Shown: positions 9,424 through 17,836 of the stretch, piece by piece
Layout: each line of letters begins with the position of its first letter
Position numbering within the stretch: position 1 is the stretch's first letter
Source of the DNA: Cupriavidus sp.
GTDB taxonomy: Bacteria > Pseudomonadota > Gammaproteobacteria > Burkholderiales > Burkholderiaceae
Length of the DNA stretch: 64,000 bases
Direction: 5' to 3'
Assembly (NCBI GenBank): GCA_031181345.1
Contig: JAPSLC010000019.1
Coordinates: forward strand, 1-64,000
Made by a program: the position numbers and the translations under genes
The notes under the pieces: generated by a model
What the model saw: the letters and a program-made list of their open reading frames with translations, nothing else
Database searches by the model: none
Told to the model about the DNA's origin: nothing

Positions 9424-10841
9424 AGACCCTGTTCCTGCAAGCGCCCTCCTTCGACGGCTTCGACGGCGGCGCCGGGTCGCGCTATCAGGCCAGGCGCGAG
9501 ATCCGCTCGTTCTGGTATCCGACCTGGCTGGCGCAACCGGCGGCGCTGGTACCGGACAGCCGTCTGGTCGATGCGCCGGCCGACGGCTTGAGCCTCGAGC
9601 AGACGCTGGCGATCGCCAGCGAGTACCAACTGGTGATCGTGCATACCAGCACGCCGTCCTTCCCCGCCGACGTGCGCTTCGCGCAGGCGCTGAAGGCGCG
9701 CTATCCGGCGATCCGGCTCGGCATGGTCGGCGCCAAGGCCGCGGTGGACCCCGGCGGCACGCTGGCCGCCAGCGAGGCGATCGACTTCGTTTGCCGCGAG
9801 GAATTCGACTACACCTGCCGCGACGTCGCCGCCGGCATCCCGCTGCCGCAGATCGCCGGGCTCAGCTATCGCGCACCCGATGGCACGATCGAACACAACA
9901 ACCCGCGGCCGATGATCGAGAACATGGACGAGCTGCCGTTCGTCTCACCGATCTACCGGCGCGACCTGAACATCCGCCACTACTTCATCGGCTATCTGCT
10001 GCACCCCTACGTCTCGATCTATACCGGCCGCGGCTGCCGCTCGCGCTGCACGTTCTGCCTGTGGCCGCAGACGGTCGGCGGGCACCGCTACCGCGTGCGC
10101 TCGCCGGAGAACGTGCTGGCCGAGGTCGAATGGATCCAGCGCAAAATGCCGGAGGTGCGCGAGATCATGTTCGACGACGACACCTTCACCGACTTCAAGC
10201 CGCGCGTGGAGGAAATCGCGCGCGGGCTCGGCAAGCTGGGCGTGACGTGGTCGTGCAATGCCAAGGCCAACGTCCCCTACAGCACGCTGAAGATCATGAA
10301 GGACAACGGCCTGCGGCTGCTGCTGGTCGGCTACGAATCGGGCGACGACCAGATCCTGCTGAACATCAAGAAGGGCCTGCGCACCGATATCGCGCGGCGC
10401 TTCACCGAGGACTGCCGCAAGCTCGGCATCACGATCCACGGCACCTTCATCCTCGGCCTGCCCGGCGAGACGCGCGACACCATCGAGAAGACCATCGCCT
10501 TCGCCCAGGAGATCAACCCGCATACGATCCAGGTCTCGCTGGCCGCGCCCTACCCCGGTACCGCGCTGTACCGGCAGGCGCTCGACAATGGCTGGCTGGC
10601 CGACGACAAGGTCATCCCGCTGGTCAATGACCGGGGCGTGCAGCTGGCGGCGATCAGCTATCCGCATCTGTCGCGCGAGGAGATCTATCACGGCGTCGAG
10701 ACCTTCTACCGGCGCTTCTATTTCCGGCCGTCCAAGATCTGGGAAATCACCCGCGAGATGATGGGCAGCTGGGAAATGACGCGCCGCCGTCTGCGCGAGG
10801 GCGTCGAGTTCTTCCGCTTCCTGCATACCCACGAGGCCTGA
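9420..10841 (+). CDS. hpnJ: HpnJ, hopanoid radical SAM/B12-type enzyme
   Basis: A 473-aa B12-binding-domain radical SAM protein. The N-terminal cobalamin-binding-like domain (residues 1-180) precedes the cluster motif CRSRCTFC (C206, C210, C213). A TIM barrel follows (LLVGYESGDDQIL, FILGLPGET). HpnJ is needed for the cyclitol ether head group of bacteriohopanetetrol. GGAGGA lies just before the ATG at 9420, and the ATG overlaps the hpnI stop by 4 bases, so the two are probably translationally coupled. It is followed by hpnK after 83 bp. Confidence 0.93.
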   Translation: MKTLFLQAPSFDGFDGGAGSRYQARREIRSFWYPTWLAQPAALVPDSRLVDAPADGLSLEQTLAIASEYQLVIVHTSTPSFPADVRFAQALKARYPAIRLGMVGAKAAVDPGGTLAASEAIDFVCREEFDYTCRDVAAGIPLPQIAGLSYRAPDGTIEHNNPRPMIENMDELPFVSPIYRRDLNIRHYFIGYLLHPYVSIYTGRGCRSRCTFCLWPQTVGGHRYRVRSPENVLAEVEWIQRKMPEVREIMFDDDTFTDFKPRVEEIARGLGKLGVTWSCNAKANVPYSTLKIMKDNGLRLLLVGYESGDDQILLNIKKGLRTDIARRFTEDCRKLGITIHGTFILGLPGETRDTIEKTIAFAQEINPHTIQVSLAAPYPGTALYRQALDNGWLADDKVIPLVNDRGVQLAAISYPHLSREEIYHGVETFYRRFYFRPSKIWEITREMMGSWEMTRRRLREGVEFFRFLHTHEA

Positions 10842-10924
10842 TTCTGCCGAGCCCGACCAAGACCAAGACCACGACCGCAGGGACCGCGACGGCGACGCGC
10901 CGGACGCAGTCCCACTCGCTGATC

Positions 10925-11767
10925 GTGACCGCCGACGACTTCGGGCTGCATCCGGCCGTCAACGAGGCCGTCGAGCTGGCGCACCGGCACGGCGTGCTCG
11001 ACGCCGCCAGCCTGATGGTCGGCGCACCGGCTGCGGCCGATGCGGTCTCGCGGGCGCACCGGCTGCCGCGGCTGCGCGTCGGCCTGCACCTGGTGCTGGC
11101 CGACGGACCTGCTGTGCTGCCGCCGGCGGCCATCCCGGACCTGGTCGACGCCGAGGGACGTTTCGGCTCGGCAATGGCCCGCGATGGGATGCGCTTGTTC
11201 CTGTTCGATTCGGTGCGCCGCCAGCTGGCCGCGGAGATCCGCGCGCAATTCGCCGCCTTCGCCGCGACCGGCCTGGCGCTCGATCACGTCAATACGCACA
11301 AGCATTTCCATCTGCATCCGACCGTGCTGGCGCTGATCCTCGCCATCGGCCACGACTACGGCCTGCGCGCGATGCGGCTGCCCCGCGAAGCGGGCGCGCC
11401 GTGGTGGTTGCGCCCGTGGCTTGCGCTGCTGCGCCGGCGCCTCGATGCCGCCGGCATCGCGCACAACGACTATGTGGTCGGCATCGCCCGCAGCGGCGCG
11501 ATGGACGAGGATGCCGTGCTGGCGGCGTTGCGCACGCTGCCGTCCGGCGTCGGCGAGCTCTATCTGCATCCGGCGACGCAATCCGGCGAGCGGATCGCGC
11601 CGTCGATGCGCGGCTACCGCCATGCCGACGAGTTGGCGGCGCTGCTGTCGCCGCGCGTGCGCACTGCGATCGAGCAGGTCGCGCCCAGGCGCGGCGGCTT
11701 CGCCGATCAGCTGCCGGCGCGCATCGCCGACGGCGCGTCCTGTGCCTCGCCGGGGTGGCGGCGATGA
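10925..11767 (+). CDS. hpnK: HpnK, YdjC/ChbG-type deacetylase of hopanoid synthesis
   Basis: A YdjC-fold deacetylase, 280 aa from the GTG at 10925. HpnK removes the acetyl group from acetylglucosaminyl-hopanoid made by HpnI. The metal-binding TADDFG (D4, D5) and NTHKHFHLHP (about residue 122) are both present. The start is doubtful. From this GTG the protein lacks the first beta-strand residues (LIV) that normally precede TADDFG, and no Shine-Dalgarno is visible. The frame is open upstream through a Thr/Lys-rich stretch to CTG codons at 10844 and 10838, the latter overlapping the hpnJ stop, but has no ATG. The stop overlaps the hpnL start as ATGA. Confidence 0.88.
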   Translation: MTADDFGLHPAVNEAVELAHRHGVLDAASLMVGAPAAADAVSRAHRLPRLRVGLHLVLADGPAVLPPAAIPDLVDAEGRFGSAMARDGMRLFLFDSVRRQLAAEIRAQFAAFAATGLALDHVNTHKHFHLHPTVLALILAIGHDYGLRAMRLPREAGAPWWLRPWLALLRRRLDAAGIAHNDYVVGIARSGAMDEDAVLAALRTLPSGVGELYLHPATQSGERIAPSMRGYRHADELAALLSPRVRTAIEQVAPRRGGFADQLPARIADGASCASPGWRR

Positions 11768-12810
11768 AGCGGCTCGGACTGCTGGCCGGCCTGCTGGGCC
11801 TGATCGCGCTGGGCTGGCTGATCGTGCATCAGGGCGTGGGCCAGATCGCCAGCACCGTCGCGCGCGCCGGCTGGCCGCTGCTGTGGCTGCTGCCGGTGCA
11901 CGGCGTGGCGATCGCTCTCGACGCGCGCGCCTGGCAGGGGCTGCTGCGCGCCGCGGCGCCCGCCGCGCATCCCGGCATGCTGTTCCTGTGGTGGGTGGCC
12001 AGCGTGCGCGAGGCCGTCAACCGGCTGCTGCCGACCGCCAATGTCGGCGGCGAGCTGGCCGGCATCCGCCTGGGGCGGCTGCAGGTCGGCGACACCAGCG
12101 CGGTCACCGCCAGCGTGGTGGTCGAAGTCATGGTCACGCTGTTCTCCCAGTATCTGTTCTGCGTGGTGGGCGTGCTGCTGCTGATCGCGGCGATCCCCGG
12201 GGGCCATCAGGAACAGCGCGCCTTGACGATCGGCGGCGGGCTGCTGCTGTCGCTGCCGCTGCCGGTCGCATTTGCGCTGGCCTTGCGGCATGGCGCGCTG
12301 TTCGCGCGGCTCGAACGGCTGGCCCGGCGCCTGCTGGGCGAGGAACACCGGATGGTCGATGCGATTGCCGGCGCCGACCTGGGCGCGGGACTGGACCAGC
12401 GCATCCGCGCGCTGCTGGGACGCCTGCGCACGCCAGTCACCGCGGCGGTCTGGCAACTGCTGGGGCTGACGGCCGGCACCGTCGAGACCTGGTTCGCGCT
12501 GCGTCTGCTCGGCCATCCGGTGTCGTTCGGCGAAGCGCTGGCGATCGAGTCCCTGACGATGGCGGCACGCAATATGGCCTTCTTCGTTCCCGGCGGGCTT
12601 GGCGTGCAGGAGGCGGTGGTGATGCTGCTCGGCCAGTTGCTGGGCATCGACGCGCAGACGGCGCTGTCGCTGGCGCTGGTGCGGCGCGCGCGCGAGGTGC
12701 TGTACGGCGTGCCGGCGCTGCTGTCGTGGCAGTGGTTCGAGGTGCGCCGCTGGCGCGACCGGCACGGCGAGCCGGCCGCGGCGGGGACGATGCGGAGGCG
12801 CCAGCAATGA
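11764..12810 (+). CDS. hpnL: HpnL, hopanoid-associated membrane protein
   Basis: A 348-aa polytopic inner-membrane protein with about eight hydrophobic segments. It belongs to the lysylphosphatidylglycerol-synthase membrane-domain (UPF0104-like) group. The family motifs LLPTANVGGELAG and FFVPGGLGVQE are present. The HpnL role is unknown; it always accompanies hopanoid genes and could act in transport or flipping. ATG at 11764 overlaps the hpnK TGA by 4 bases. It ends the ispH-hpnL operon and converges with hpnM 11 bp away. Confidence 0.9.
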   Translation: MKRLGLLAGLLGLIALGWLIVHQGVGQIASTVARAGWPLLWLLPVHGVAIALDARAWQGLLRAAAPAAHPGMLFLWWVASVREAVNRLLPTANVGGELAGIRLGRLQVGDTSAVTASVVVEVMVTLFSQYLFCVVGVLLLIAAIPGGHQEQRALTIGGGLLLSLPLPVAFALALRHGALFARLERLARRLLGEEHRMVDAIAGADLGAGLDQRIRALLGRLRTPVTAAVWQLLGLTAGTVETWFALRLLGHPVSFGEALAIESLTMAARNMAFFVPGGLGVQEAVVMLLGQLLGIDAQTALSLALVRRAREVLYGVPALLSWQWFEVRRWRDRHGEPAAAGTMRRRQQ

Positions 12811-12821
12811 GGCGCCGCGCT

Positions 12822-13463
12822 TCAGCGGCTGCCCGCCTGGCGCGCGTTGTGCTCGGCCAGGTAGCGGATCAATCCGTCGACGCCGTCGCGCTCGACGATG
12901 TCGCCAAACTGGCGGCGATAGACCTCGATCAGCCACGCGCCCATCATGTTGATGTCGTAGATCTTCCAGCCGTCGACGCCGCGCCGCAGCCGGTAGTCGA
13001 TCTGGTTCTCGTCGCCGGCGGTGATCGCGCGCGTGCGCACCACCACGTCGTCGGCATTGGCGCCGGCCTGGGTCGGCGTATAGCGGAAATCGACGTCCTG
13101 GCCGCGCAGCTGGGACAGCGACAGCGCATAGGTGTAGACCAGCAGCGTGCGGAACTGCTCGACCAGTTGCTGCTGCTGCGCGGGGTTGGCGCTGCGCCAG
13201 GCCGGCCCGAGCGCCAGCCGCGTGGTGCGCGCGAAATCGGTATAGGGAAGGAACTGGCGCCGCACCACGGCCACGACGCGGGCTTGATCGCCGGCGCTGG
13301 CCGCCGGATCGGCCCGCACCGCGGAGATCACCCCTTCCACCGCGGTACGCACGACGCGGTCGGGCGCGGCGCGCTCGGCGGCGTTGGCATGCAGCGGGCA
13401 GATCAGCGCCGGCACGGCGATGGCCAAAGCGGCAATCGGCGAATGGGAACGGAAATGGAACAT
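12822..13463 (-). CDS. hpnM: HpnM, MlaC-like periplasmic hopanoid transport protein
   Basis: A 213-aa secreted protein of the MlaC/Ttg2D (toluene tolerance) superfamily. The signal peptide ends at about residue 29 (LHANA-AERA). The mature part carries RQFLPYTDFARTTRLALGPAW and DYRLRRGVDGWKIYDINMMGAWLIEVYR, which are diagnostic of the MlaC fold. MlaC carries phospholipids across the periplasm; HpnM is thought to serve hopanoids with HpnN. An alternative TTG start at 13472 adds three residues; neither has a good Shine-Dalgarno. It is divergent from hpnN, so the 155-bp gap between them should hold both promoters. Confidence 0.88.
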   Translation of the reverse strand: MFHFRSHSPIAALAIAVPALICPLHANAAERAAPDRVVRTAVEGVISAVRADPAASAGDQARVVAVVRRQFLPYTDFARTTRLALGPAWRSANPAQQQQLVEQFRTLLVYTYALSLSQLRGQDVDFRYTPTQAGANADDVVVRTRAITAGDENQIDYRLRRGVDGWKIYDINMMGAWLIEVYRRQFGDIVERDGVDGLIRYLAEHNARQAGSR

Positions 13464-13618
13464 GGTCGGCAATGGGGCAGCACGGCAACGAACATGGCAA
13501 TGCCAGCGATCGAGTATAGACCCGGTACCGAGGGCGCCGCTCTAGGGGCATCTCCCCACGGCCTGCGCGCTGCCGGCCAGCGGCACGCCAGCGCGGTCCA
13601 CCGCAGCGCGCGCCCCGC

Positions 13619-16228
13619 ATGCTGACCACGGCGATCACCCGTCTCGTGATGCTGGCGACGACGCGCGCCTGGCTGACCATCGCGCTGGCCGCGGTGGTCT
13701 GCGCCGCCAGCGGCTGGTATGCGGCGCGGCATTTCGCCATCAATACCGATATCGGCCGGCTGCTCGATGTCGATGCCCCATGGGCGCGCTACGACGCCGC
13801 GCTGAACGAAGCCTTCCCCGACCGCGACCGTCTGATCCTCGCGGTGGTGCAGGCCCCGGTGCCCGAGCTGGCCGAAGCCGCCGCCGACGCGCTGGCGCAG
13901 TCGCTGCGCGCTCAGCCTGCGCGCTTCGAGGCGGTGCGCCAGCCGGGCGGCGGCGCGTTCTTCGCGCGGCATGGGCTGCTGTTCCTCGATACGCCGACGC
14001 TGGCCCGGCTGACGCGCGACCTGACCGACGCGCGGCCCCTGCTCAATGCGCTGGCGCGCGATCCGAGCCTGCGCGGGCTGGCCGACACGCTGTCGGTCAC
14101 GCTCGGCCTGCCGCTGCAGATGGGCCAGGTCACGCTGGCGCAGATGGGGCCGCTGCTCGCGCGCAGCGCGATGACGCTCGAGCAGGTGCTGGCGGGCCGG
14201 CCGGCAGCCCTGTCCTGGCGCACGCTGGCCGATCCGTCGCCGGCGGCCGGCCCCGCGCTGGCCTTCGTCGCGGTCAGCCCGGTGCTCGATTACGGCGACC
14301 TGCAGGCGGGCGCCGATGCCGCGGCCGCGATTCGCGCCAGCGCGGCGCAGCTGCAACTGGCGCAGCGCTACGCGGCCGAGGTGCGGCTGACCGGGCCGCA
14401 GGCGCTGGCCGACGACGAGTTCGCCTCGGTGGCCGACGGCGCGGCGTTGAACGGCGCGGTGACGGTGCTGGTGGTGATCCTGATCCTGTGGCTGGCGCTG
14501 CGATCGGCGCGGCTGATCGTCGCCGTGCTGCTGAGCCTGTTCGCGGGCCTGGTTGTCACCGCGGCGCTGGGCCTGGCGATGGTCGGCGCGCTCAACATGA
14601 TCTCGGTCGCCTTCGCGGTGCTGTTCGTCGGCCTCGGCGTGGACTTCGGCATCCAGTTCGGCGTGCGCTACCGCGCCGAGCGCCACGACCGCGACCATAT
14701 CGTCACCGCGCTTTGCCATACCGCGCAGGCGCTGGCGATCCCGCTGTCGCTGGCGGCGGCGGCCACGGCCGCGGCCTTCTTCGCCTTCCTGCCGACCGAC
14801 TATCGCGGCGTGGCCGAGCTCGGCCTGATCGCCGGCGTCGGCATGTTCGTCGCGTTTATCACCACGGTCACGCTGCTGCCTGCGCTGATCCGCGTGCTGC
14901 AGCCTGACGGCGAGACCGTTGCGCCCGGCATCCGCTGGCTCGCGCCGGCCGACGAATTCTTCGAGCGCTATCGCAAGCCGGTGCTGTGGGTCACCTGCGG
15001 GGTCATCCTGGCCGCCTCGCCGCTGCTGACGCAGCTGCGCTTCGATTTCGATCCGCTGAACCTGAAGGACCCCGCCTCCGAATCGATGGCGACGCTGCGC
15101 GCGCTGAAGGACGCGCAGGCCGGCACCGAGGATGTCAGCGTGCTCGCGCCCTCGCTGGACGCGGCGCGTGGGCTGGCGACGCGGCTGGCGGCGCGGCCCG
15201 AGGTCGCGCGCGTCGCCACGCTGGACAGCTTCGTGCCGCCCGATCAGGACGCCAAGCTGCCGTTGATCGCCTCGGCCGCGCAGGCCTTGTTGCCGGCGCT
15301 GACCCAGCCCACCGCGCCGCCCGCCACCGACGCGCTGCGCGTGGCCGCGCTGCGCCGGACCGCCGCTCAGCTCGAACTGGCTGCGAACACGCGCTCGGCG
15401 CCAGGCGCCACGCCAGCCGCGGGCGTGGCCGAGGCACGGCGGCTGGCTCACGCGCTGCGCAAGCTGGCCGATGCGGACGCCACGGACCGCGACCGCGCCG
15501 AACGCGCGATCGCCTTGCCCCTGCGGCTGGGACTGGCGGGCCTGGCGCAGGCGTTGCAGGCCGAGCGCGTCAGCATCGCATCGCTGCCGCGCGAACTGGT
15601 GCGCGACTGGCTGACGCCCGACGGCCGCGCGCTGGTCACCATCAGCCCGCGCCTGCCGCCGGGCGAACGCGCACGCGAGGCGGCGCTCGACGTCTTCGTG
15701 CCCACGGTACTGGCGATCGCGCCGGAGGCGACCGGCGGGCCCATCGCGGTACGCGGCTCGGCGCACACCATCCTGAGCGCGTTCGCGCAGGCCGGCGCCT
15801 GGGCGGTGCTGTCGATCGCGATCCTGCTGTGGCTGACGCTGCGACGTTTCGCCGACGTGCTGCGCACGCTGGTGCCGCTGCTGGTGTCGGCGGTGCTGAC
15901 GCTGGAGCTGTGCGTGGTGTTCGGCATCGCGCTGAACTTCGCCAACGTGATCGCGTTGCCCCTGCTGCTCGGCATCGGCGTCGCCTTCAAGATCTACTAT
16001 GTGATCGCATGGCGCGAGGGCAAGACCGGCCTGCTGCAGTCGAGCCTGACCCATGCGGTGCTGTTCAGCGCGGCCACCACCGCGACCGCCTTCGGCAGCC
16101 TGTGGCTGTCCAACCATGCCGGCACCGCGACCATGGGCAAGCTGCTGGCGCTGTCGCTGGCCTGCACGCTGGCCGGCGCGGTGTTTTTCCAGCCTATCCT
16201 GATGGGACGGCCGCGCCAGTCGCGCTGA
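13619..16228 (+). CDS. hpnN: HpnN, MmpL/RND hopanoid transporter
   Basis: An 869-aa RND-superfamily inner-membrane protein that moves hopanoids to the outer membrane. It has one N-terminal helix, a large periplasmic loop (about residues 40-265), and a block of five helices (about 275-430) that includes VLFVGLGVDFGIQFGVRYRAE. A second helix and loop follow (about 445-715), then a second five-helix block with LLLGIGVAFKIYYVIAW. This two-fold layout is typical of HpnN. The ATG at 13619 directly precedes the first helix. mlaA follows after 61 bp, probably in the same transcript. Confidence 0.93.
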   Translation: MLTTAITRLVMLATTRAWLTIALAAVVCAASGWYAARHFAINTDIGRLLDVDAPWARYDAALNEAFPDRDRLILAVVQAPVPELAEAAADALAQSLRAQPARFEAVRQPGGGAFFARHGLLFLDTPTLARLTRDLTDARPLLNALARDPSLRGLADTLSVTLGLPLQMGQVTLAQMGPLLARSAMTLEQVLAGRPAALSWRTLADPSPAAGPALAFVAVSPVLDYGDLQAGADAAAAIRASAAQLQLAQRYAAEVRLTGPQALADDEFASVADGAALNGAVTVLVVILILWLALRSARLIVAVLLSLFAGLVVTAALGLAMVGALNMISVAFAVLFVGLGVDFGIQFGVRYRAERHDRDHIVTALCHTAQALAIPLSLAAAATAAAFFAFLPTDYRGVAELGLIAGVGMFVAFITTVTLLPALIRVLQPDGETVAPGIRWLAPADEFFERYRKPVLWVTCGVILAASPLLTQLRFDFDPLNLKDPASESMATLRALKDAQAGTEDVSVLAPSLDAARGLATRLAARPEVARVATLDSFVPPDQDAKLPLIASAAQALLPALTQPTAPPATDALRVAALRRTAAQLELAANTRSAPGATPAAGVAEARRLAHALRKLADADATDRDRAERAIALPLRLGLAGLAQALQAERVSIASLPRELVRDWLTPDGRALVTISPRLPPGERAREAALDVFVPTVLAIAPEATGGPIAVRGSAHTILSAFAQAGAWAVLSIAILLWLTLRRFADVLRTLVPLLVSAVLTLELCVVFGIALNFANVIALPLLLGIGVAFKIYYVIAWREGKTGLLQSSLTHAVLFSAATTATAFGSLWLSNHAGTATMGKLLALSLACTLAGAVFFQPILMGRPRQSR

Positions 16229-16289
16229 TTCGCCTGGCGCCCTGCCCGAAGCCGCGGACGGACCACGACGCAACAATAACGACGCCACC

Positions 16290-17117
16290 ATGACCGCCAT
16301 GCCAGAGCCCTCGCCCCCTTCGCTAGCGCTGCGCCGATTGGTCCCGCTCGCCGCGCTGTGCTGCGCGGCCTGCGCGACCGGACCCAATGCCAACCCGGCC
16401 GACCCGCTCGAACCGATGAACCGCGCGATCTATACCGTCAACGACAAGGTCGATACCTATGTCGCGGTGCCGGTCGCCAAGGGCTATCGCCGCATCACGC
16501 CGCAGCCGGTGCGCACCGCGGTCACCAATGTCTTCAACAACGTCGGCGACGTCGGCAACGCGATCAACAACCTGCTGCAGGGCAAGGGCGTCGCGGCGGC
16601 CGAGAGCGTGATGCGGGTCGCGATCAATTCCGTGCTGGGCCTGGGCGGCCTGATCGATATCGCGACGCCGGCCGGGCTGCCCCGCCATCCGCAGGATTTC
16701 GGCCTGACGCTGGGCACCTGGGGCATTCCGTCGGGGCCGTATCTGGTGCTGCCGCTGTTCGGGCCGAGCACCGTGCGCGATGGAGTCGGCCGCGTCGGCG
16801 ACGCGTACGCCTATCCGGTGACCTATATGGATCCGGCCTGGCGCAACAGCCTGTTCGCGCTGCAGTTCGTCAATACGCGCAGCAATCTGCTCGATGCCAC
16901 CAGCCTGCTGGAGCAGGCCGCGCTGGACAAATACAGCTTCGTGCGCGACGCCTATCTGCAGCAGCGCCGCCAGCGGCTGCGCGGTGGAGAGACCGGCGAT
17001 CTGCCGGACTATGGCGATGAAGGGGACGAAGGAGAAGGCGCGGCTGGCGGGGAGTCGCCACCGACGCCGGTCCCTGCCCCTGCCCCTGCCCCTGCCCCTG
17101 CCCCTGCCCAACGATGA
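16290..17117 (+). CDS. mlaA: MlaA/VacJ-family outer-membrane lipoprotein
   Basis: A 275-aa lipoprotein. The signal sequence ends in a Cys-rich LCCAAC, an imperfect lipobox. It is followed by DPLEPMNRAIYTVNDKVD, PVRTAVTNVFNNVGDVGNAINNLLQ, and RHPQDFGLTLGTWGIPSGPYLVLPLFGPS, the VacJ hallmarks. MlaA forms an outer-membrane channel for lipid transfer to MlaC-type carriers. Downstream of hpnN and near hpnM, it may be specialised for hopanoids (inference). The last 12 residues are Pro-Ala repeats encoded by a CCCTGC hexamer tract. The final 109 bp overlap the end of hpnG on the other strand. Confidence 0.92.
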   Translation: MTAMPEPSPPSLALRRLVPLAALCCAACATGPNANPADPLEPMNRAIYTVNDKVDTYVAVPVAKGYRRITPQPVRTAVTNVFNNVGDVGNAINNLLQGKGVAAAESVMRVAINSVLGLGGLIDIATPAGLPRHPQDFGLTLGTWGIPSGPYLVLPLFGPSTVRDGVGRVGDAYAYPVTYMDPAWRNSLFALQFVNTRSNLLDATSLLEQAALDKYSFVRDAYLQQRRQRLRGGETGDLPDYGDEGDEGEGAAGGESPPTPVPAPAPAPAPAPAQR

Positions 17118-17836
17118 TCGCCGGGTTCGCTCGCCGAGCGCCGCAGCGCAATTGCAAGCCGGCGCAAACCGCGCCGGGCCGCTGCGGCATCGCGCGCGAG
17201 TCGCACCAGTTCGCCCAGTTGCGAGGGTTGCTTCAGCAGGCTCGCGCATAGCGCGCGCATCGCAATGCCGCCATCCGGCCCGAACGCGGCCAGCGCCGCC
17301 GGGGGAACGCGGCGCGCCGCCGGATCGGCAATCGCGCGGCACACCACGAACGGCAGCCCCGCGGCCTGCGCCATAGCTGCAATGCGGTGCGATTCCATAT
17401 CGACGGCCACGGCGCCCGTTGCCGCATGCAGTGCCCGCTTGCCGGCGCCGGCCGCGGCCGGCGCATCGACGCCGGCCACCGTTCCGCCGACCGCGCTTGG
17501 CAAGGCCATCCGGATCGCGTCGGTCCAGCGGGCATCAGTGCTCAGGCACCGATCGGCAACCGCGACGGCATCGGCCACGATCATGCTGCCGGGCGGCAGC
17601 GCGGGGTCGAGACCACCGGCGACGCCGAAGCTGATCAGCCCGGCGTAGCGGTGCTGCGATCCTTTGTCATGCAAGGCGGCGGTCAACGCCGCATCGAGGG
17701 CATCGCCGCGCAGGCCGCTCAGTATCGTTGCACCTGGCCAGTCCAGCAGCCGCGCCTCGAAGGCCATGCCGGTGACGACAAGCCAGCGCGGCGCTGCGGC
17801 ATCGGCCCGGTTCGCGGGCTCGCTCACATGCCCCAT
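17009..17836 (-). CDS. hpnG: HpnG, adenosylhopane nucleosidase/phosphorylase
   Basis: A nucleoside-phosphorylase-like protein of 275 aa that releases adenine from adenosylhopane to give ribosylhopane, the step after HpnH. The motifs GVAGGLDP (about residue 71) and the active-site-type VAVDMESH (about 144-151) match the nucleosidase/HpnG family. The core ends at about residue 235. The remaining 40 residues (alternating Ala-Gly, then Pro/Ser) are encoded opposite the 3' end of mlaA. The ATG at 17836 overlaps the end of shc by 13 bp, indicating translation coupled to shc. Confidence 0.88.
   Translation of the reverse strand: MGHVSEPANRADAAAPRWLVVTGMAFEARLLDWPGATILSGLRGDALDAALTAALHDKGSQHRYAGLISFGVAGGLDPALPPGSMIVADAVAVADRCLSTDARWTDAIRMALPSAVGGTVAGVDAPAAAGAGKRALHAATGAVAVDMESHRIAAMAQAAGLPFVVCRAIADPAARRVPPAALAAFGPDGGIAMRALCASLLKQPSQLGELVRLARDAAAARRGLRRLAIALRRSASEPGDHRWAGAGAGAGAGAGTGVGGDSPPAAPSPSSPSSP
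17072..17107. repeat. Hexamer tract (CCCTGC)x6, coding on both strands
   Basis: Six perfect tandem copies of CCCTGC. On the plus strand they encode alternating Pro-Ala at the end of MlaA; on the minus strand they encode alternating Ala-Gly near the end of HpnG. Because the unit is 6 bp, copy-number change keeps both frames. Confidence 0.95.

Noticed and set aside
13403..16393. A 996-codon open frame opposite hpnN
   Set aside because: Its product is a Gln/Arg/His-rich artefact of antisense GC-rich sequence; hpnN on the plus strand has clear RND features.
17072..17107. Tandem repeats considered as a CRISPR array
   Set aside because: The units are 6 bp and contiguous with no spacers, and they lie inside two reading frames.
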